A stretch of DNA of 8,240 bases from an uncultured Clostridia bacterium (GTDB lineage: Bacteria; Bacillota; Clostridia; TANB77; CAG-508), in assembly GCA_948857205.1 (NCBI GenBank), contig CAQPRV010000090.1, positions 1 to 8,240 on the forward strand, in the 5' to 3' direction. The notes under the pieces are model-generated. The model saw only the letters and a list, made by a program, of their open reading frames with translations. It was not told where the DNA came from and did not search any database. Positions within the stretch are counted from its first letter, which is position 1. Each line of letters starts with the position of its first letter. The translations under genes and the position numbers were made by a program. Below are positions 5,554-8,240 of this stretch, in pieces.

Positions 5554-7099
5554 ATGCTATCAATCGTAAAAAGCATGGCATTAAATGGGTTAAATGGATA
5601 TCAAATATACATACAAGTAGACATCTCAAAAGGAATGCCATATTTTGAAATTGTAGGATTACCAGACACAAGTGTAAGAGAATCAAAAGAAAGAGTAAAA
5701 ACTGCAATAAAAAACACAAACATAGAATTTCAAAGTAGAAAAATAATAGTAAACCTAGCACCAGCGAACACAAAAAAAGAAGGTTCAAGTTTAGACCTAC
5801 CAATTGCAATAGGAATATTAATAGCAAGTGGAAATATAAAAAATAGCAACATAAGTAACCTATTAAAAGATACAATATTCCTTGGTGAATTATCATTAGA
5901 TGGAACAGTAGAAGGAATAAATGGAATATTACCAATATGTATAGAAGCAAAAAAACAAGGAATAAAAAAAATAATATTATCAACAAAAAACGCAAAAGAA
6001 GCTTCAATAATCGAAGGACTTGAAATTTTACCAATAAATAAATTAAAAGAAGCAATAGAATATCTAAATGGAAACAAAAAAATAGAACAGGAAAGCAAGT
6101 CATGTTTTTTAATAAACAAAGAACAAAAATATCAATTTGACTTTGCAGATGTAAAAGGACAAGAAAATGTAAAAAGAGCCTTAGAAATATCTGCGGCAGG
6201 CGGACATAATTGTATATTGATTGGAAGTCCGCGGATCTGGAAAAACAATGTTAGCTAGAAGATTACCAAGCATATTACCAAATATACAATTTGAAGAAGC
6301 ATTAGAAGTCACAAAAATACACAGTGTAGCAGGAACTTTATCAGCTAAAAACCCAATGGTTTTAAATAGACCATTTAGAAGTCCACATCATACAATAACA
6401 CCAGCTTCACTAATTGGAGGAGGGAAGATGCCTAAGCCTGGAGAAATAAGTCTAGCACATTTTGGAGTCTTATTTTTAGACGAATTACCAGAATTTAAAA
6501 AAAGTACTTTAGAATTATTAAGAGGACCATTAGAAGATAGAATAGTAACAATAAGTAGATCAAATCTAGCAATTACATATCCATGTAACTTTATGTTTAT
6601 TGCAAGTATGAATCCATGTCCATGTGGATATTACAATTGCAAAGAAAAAGAATGTAATTGTACAACAGATCAAATAAAAAAATATATAAATAAAATAAGT
6701 GGTCCACTATTAGATAGGATAGATATTCAAATAGAAGTACAAAGTGTAGAATATAAAAAACTAAATAGTAGTAAAAATATTGAAACATCAGAGCAAATAA
6801 GAAAAAGAGTAAATGAAGCAAGAAAAATTCAATTAAAAAGATATGAAAAATACAATATTTTTTCAAACTCAGAATTAACCCCACAATTAATTGAAGAACA
6901 TTGCAAAATAGATAACAAAAGTAAAAAAATATTAGAATTAGCCTTTGAAAAATTAGGTTTAAGTGCTAGAGCCTATAGTAGAATTCTAAAAGTAGCAAGA
7001 ACAATTGCAGATTTAAGCAATTCAAGAAATATAGAAGTAAATCATTTAGCAGAAGCAATCCAATATAGAAGTTTAGATAGAAAATATTGGGGAAGTTAA
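5554..7099 (+). pseudogene. yifB: YifB/ComM family Mg-chelatase-like AAA+ ATPase, frameshifted in Walker A
   Basis: The ATG at 5554 follows AAGGGAG (5544-5550). The first frame stops at 6258; the rest reads in another frame to TAA 7099. Removing one base (G6231 or C6232) restores GSPGSGKT (residues 224-231), giving a normal-sized 514-residue protein. N-terminal ChlI-like domain: MPYFEIVGLPDTSVRESKER, then NLAPANTKKEGSSLDLPIA. AAA+ core: Walker A, RSPHHT, then Walker B VLFLDELPEF (D309-E310). A cysteine-rich MNPCPCGYYNC stretch follows, with GPLLDRIDI and a C-terminal LSARAYSRILKVARTIADL domain. Everything outside the extra base is conserved, so the lesion is recent, a sequencing error, or recoded. 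ComM relatives act as hexameric branch-migration helicases in natural transformation; the role in Bacillota is less clear. As written, no ATPase is made. Confidence 0.88.
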
Positions 7100-8043
7100 A
7101 TAAGGTAGGGAAAAAAATAGAAACAATAAAGCTTGGAGAAGAAAAATATCCAGAAAAATTAATAAAGATAAGAAATCCGCCAAAACAAATATATTGTGAA
7201 GGAAATATCGATTTATTAAAAGAAAACATAATTGCAATTGTAGGATCTAGAAATTATACTAAAAACGGTAAAAAACTAGCAGAAAAATTCACAAAAGAGT
7301 TAGTAGAACAAGGACTTGTAATCGCAAGTGGTTTAGCACATGGAATAGATACAATTGCACATAAAACAACCTTAGAAAATAGAGGAAAAACAATCGCAAT
7401 CCTAGGTAATGGTTTTAACAATATATTTCCTAAAGAAAATACAGAACTATATAATAGAATAATAGCAGAGGGAGGGCTAATAATAAGTGAATATCCGCCA
7501 GAGGTCAAAGCAGAGTCCATCTATTTCATAAAAAGAAATAGAATAGTTAGTGGAATTTCAATTGGAGTATTAGTAATAGAAGCGGCTTATCGTAGTGGAA
7601 CAAGTATAACAGCAAGACTTGCTGAAGAACAAGGGAAAAAGGTATTTGTTTTACCACATGAAATTGGAGATATCCATGGTGTTGGTACAAATAACCTAAT
7701 TAAAAAAGGAGCAATTTTAGTAACATCGACAAAAGAAATAATCGATCAATTTAGTTACCTAAAATATAAAAAAATCCCAAAAGACAGTAACATAATCTCA
7801 AAAGGACAGGAAAAGAATGTAAGTAGAGTAAAGGATATTAATTTAGGAAAAGATGATAAAGAAAATAATAAATATAAAAAGGTATATGAAATAATAGAAA
7901 GAAATGTATTGGATGTTAATGAAATTTGCACAAAAACAGAAATAAGCCTAAATGAAATTAACAAATATCTATTACTATTAGAAGTAAATGGATTCATAAA
8001 AAAAGTAGCAGGAGGATACACATGTATTTTAGACAAAGAATAG
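7087..8043 (+). CDS. dprA: DNA-processing protein DprA (Smf), short form
   Basis: DprA binds incoming single-stranded DNA in the cytoplasm and loads RecA during transformation. The 318 residues lack the N-terminal SAM-like domain and begin with the YPEKLIKIRNPPKQIYCEGN segment that precedes the Rossmann fold. Motifs follow in order: IAIVGSRNYT (49-58), SGLAHGIDTIAH (81-92), GLIISEYPP (130-138), FIKRNRIVSGIS (147-158), SGTSITARLAEEQGKKVF (170-187) and GVGTNNLIKKGA (198-209). A linker (about 225-262) leads to a winged-helix C-terminus (YKKVYEIIERNVLDVNEICT to GGYTCI). The only usual start codon before the conserved region is TTG 7087, since an in-frame stop lies at 7078-7080; it overlaps the yifB end by 13 bases and has no clear ribosome binding site, suggesting coupling to yifB translation. 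All core motifs look intact. Confidence 0.92.
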   Translation: MGKLNKVGKKIETIKLGEEKYPEKLIKIRNPPKQIYCEGNIDLLKENIIAIVGSRNYTKNGKKLAEKFTKELVEQGLVIASGLAHGIDTIAHKTTLENRGKTIAILGNGFNNIFPKENTELYNRIIAEGGLIISEYPPEVKAESIYFIKRNRIVSGISIGVLVIEAAYRSGTSITARLAEEQGKKVFVLPHEIGDIHGVGTNNLIKKGAILVTSTKEIIDQFSYLKYKKIPKDSNIISKGQEKNVSRVKDINLGKDDKENNKYKKVYEIIERNVLDVNEICTKTEISLNEINKYLLLLEVNGFIKKVAGGYTCILDKE

Positions 8044-8129
8044 GGAAACTAGGAGAAGATATTGCATGTAAATATCTAAAAGAAAATAACTATAATATAA
8101 TAAATAGTGGATTGGTTATAATAAATTAG
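8022..8129 (+). pseudogene. yraN: YraN (UPF0102) family nuclease-like gene, truncated by an IS
   Basis: The ATG at 8022 sits six bases after AGGAGG (8010-8015) and overlaps the end of dprA by 22 bases. The product starts MYFRQRIGKLGEDIACKYLK and continues ENNYNIINS, matching the GxxGExxAxxYLxxxGYxII start of YraN/UPF0102 proteins. The usual next part (NxRxxxGEIDLI, the catalytic restriction-endonuclease-like core) is missing: from about codon 29 the frame reads into IS3 sequence and stops at TAG 8127-8129. About 29 of some 110-120 native codons remain, so no active protein is expected. Its place after dprA fits the conserved recombination gene cluster of Bacillota. Confidence 0.85.
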
Positions 8130-8156
8130 ACAAAAAAGATAAGGACATGTTAAAAT
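8127..8156 (+). promoter_or_regulatory. Possible internal promoter of the IS3 element
   Basis: TAGACA (8127-8132), an 18-base spacer and TAAAAT (8151-8156) each match 5 of 6 consensus bases. A start near 8163 would leave a very short leader that still contains most of GGAGG (8163-8167). That transcript would lack the left arm of the hairpin at 8144-8179. Inferred only from base matches. Confidence 0.35.
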
Positions 8157-8179
8157 AAAAATGGAGGTATTAACATGTC
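8144..8179 (+). promoter_or_regulatory. Hairpin covering the orfA start codon
   Basis: GACATGTTAA (8144-8153) is the exact complement of TTAACATGTC (8170-8179), which contains the orfA ATG (8175-8177). The 16-base loop holds the ribosome binding site GGAGG (8163-8167). An RNA made by read-through from outside would fold this 10-bp stem and hide the start codon, as known for other insertion sequences such as IS10 and IS50. Confidence 0.6.
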
Positions 8180-8240
8180 AAGAAGAGAAAGAAGGGAATT
8201 TACAGAAGAATTTAAATTACAAATGGTACAATTGTACAAT
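8175..8240 (+). CDS. IS3-family transposase OrfA, N-terminal part (runs off the window)
   Basis: The ATG at 8175 is seven bases after GGAGG (8163-8167). The 22 visible residues, MSRRERREFTEEFK then LQMVQLYN, are the start of the HTH_Tnp_1 (IS3/IS911 OrfA) helix-turn-helix domain, which binds the terminal inverted repeats. In this family OrfA is usually joined to the OrfB catalytic part by a -1 frameshift; that part is beyond the window. Confidence 0.85.
   Translation, partial: MSRRERREFTEEFKLQMVQLYN

Larger units (their letters stand above)
8108..8240 (+). mobile_element. Left end of an IS3-family insertion sequence
   Basis: The junction lies at about 8105-8110, where yraN homology stops and TGGATTGGTT begins. 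IS3-family ends start with TG, so 8108 is the best guess. The following AAATTAGACA fits an inner part of a terminal inverted repeat, and an IS3-type orfA starts at 8175. The rest of the element and the other yraN piece lie beyond the right edge. Confidence 0.75.

Noticed and set aside
5537..6119. Long hydrophobic minus-strand frames opposite yifB
   Set aside because: They are shadows of yifB: Leu/Phe-rich from complementing Lys/Glu/Asn codons, no ribosome binding site, and the plus-strand protein is clearly conserved.
1..8240. A composite transposon bounded by the two insertion sequences
   Set aside because: The elements belong to different families (IS1182-like and IS3), and the interval contains core chromosomal genes.

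Overview
The window is extremely AT-rich. It uses AGA for arginine, ATA for isoleucine, TGG for tryptophan, consensus AGGAGG-type ribosome binding sites and vegetative TTGACA/TATAAT promoters. The housekeeping gene order yifB-dprA-yraN and the proteins themselves point to a low-GC Bacillota, most likely a Clostridia-like bacterium using the standard bacterial code. The species cannot be named from the sequence.

Layout from left to right. (1) Bases 1 to about 1100 are the promoter end of an IS1182-like insertion sequence. It carries a 5' partial DDE transposase on the minus strand, an internal extended -10 promoter and a strong hairpin near the outer end. (2) Next to it lies the last ~50 codons of a P-loop ATPase, then an apparently intact DUF4435 (TOPRIM-like) gene. 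This pair looks like the remains of a PARIS-type (AriA/AriB) anti-phage module whose ATPase was cut by the IS. (3) A five-helix DUF6512 membrane protein gene follows, closed by an intrinsic terminator. (4) A 484-codon gene with its own near-consensus promoter encodes an unrecognised Lys-rich protein with one membrane segment and a possible SH3-like outer domain. (5) An 865-base stretch without a convincing gene is not empty. It holds a possible pseudoknot, a 9-bp hairpin, a degenerate repeat array, two promoters with perfect hexamers, and a 33-bp nearly perfect inverted repeat that ends just before the yifB ribosome binding site. (6) The DNA-uptake/recombination cluster follows: yifB (broken by one extra base exactly in Walker A), dprA (intact, TTG start) and the first ~29 codons of yraN. 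(7) The yraN piece is cut off by the left end of an IS3-family element, whose orfA begins at 8175 and runs off the window.

How the parts fit together. Three functional units (ATPase/DUF4435 defence pair, yifB, yraN) each carry a lesion, two by insertion sequences and one by a 1-nt frameshift, so this is a decaying or IS-rich locus. Both IS ends show hairpins suited to insulating transposase expression from outside transcription. The least explained part is the yifB leader region (about 4980-5550), where strong promoters precede a long inverted repeat that could be a structured leader RNA or a small non-autonomous inverted-repeat element.
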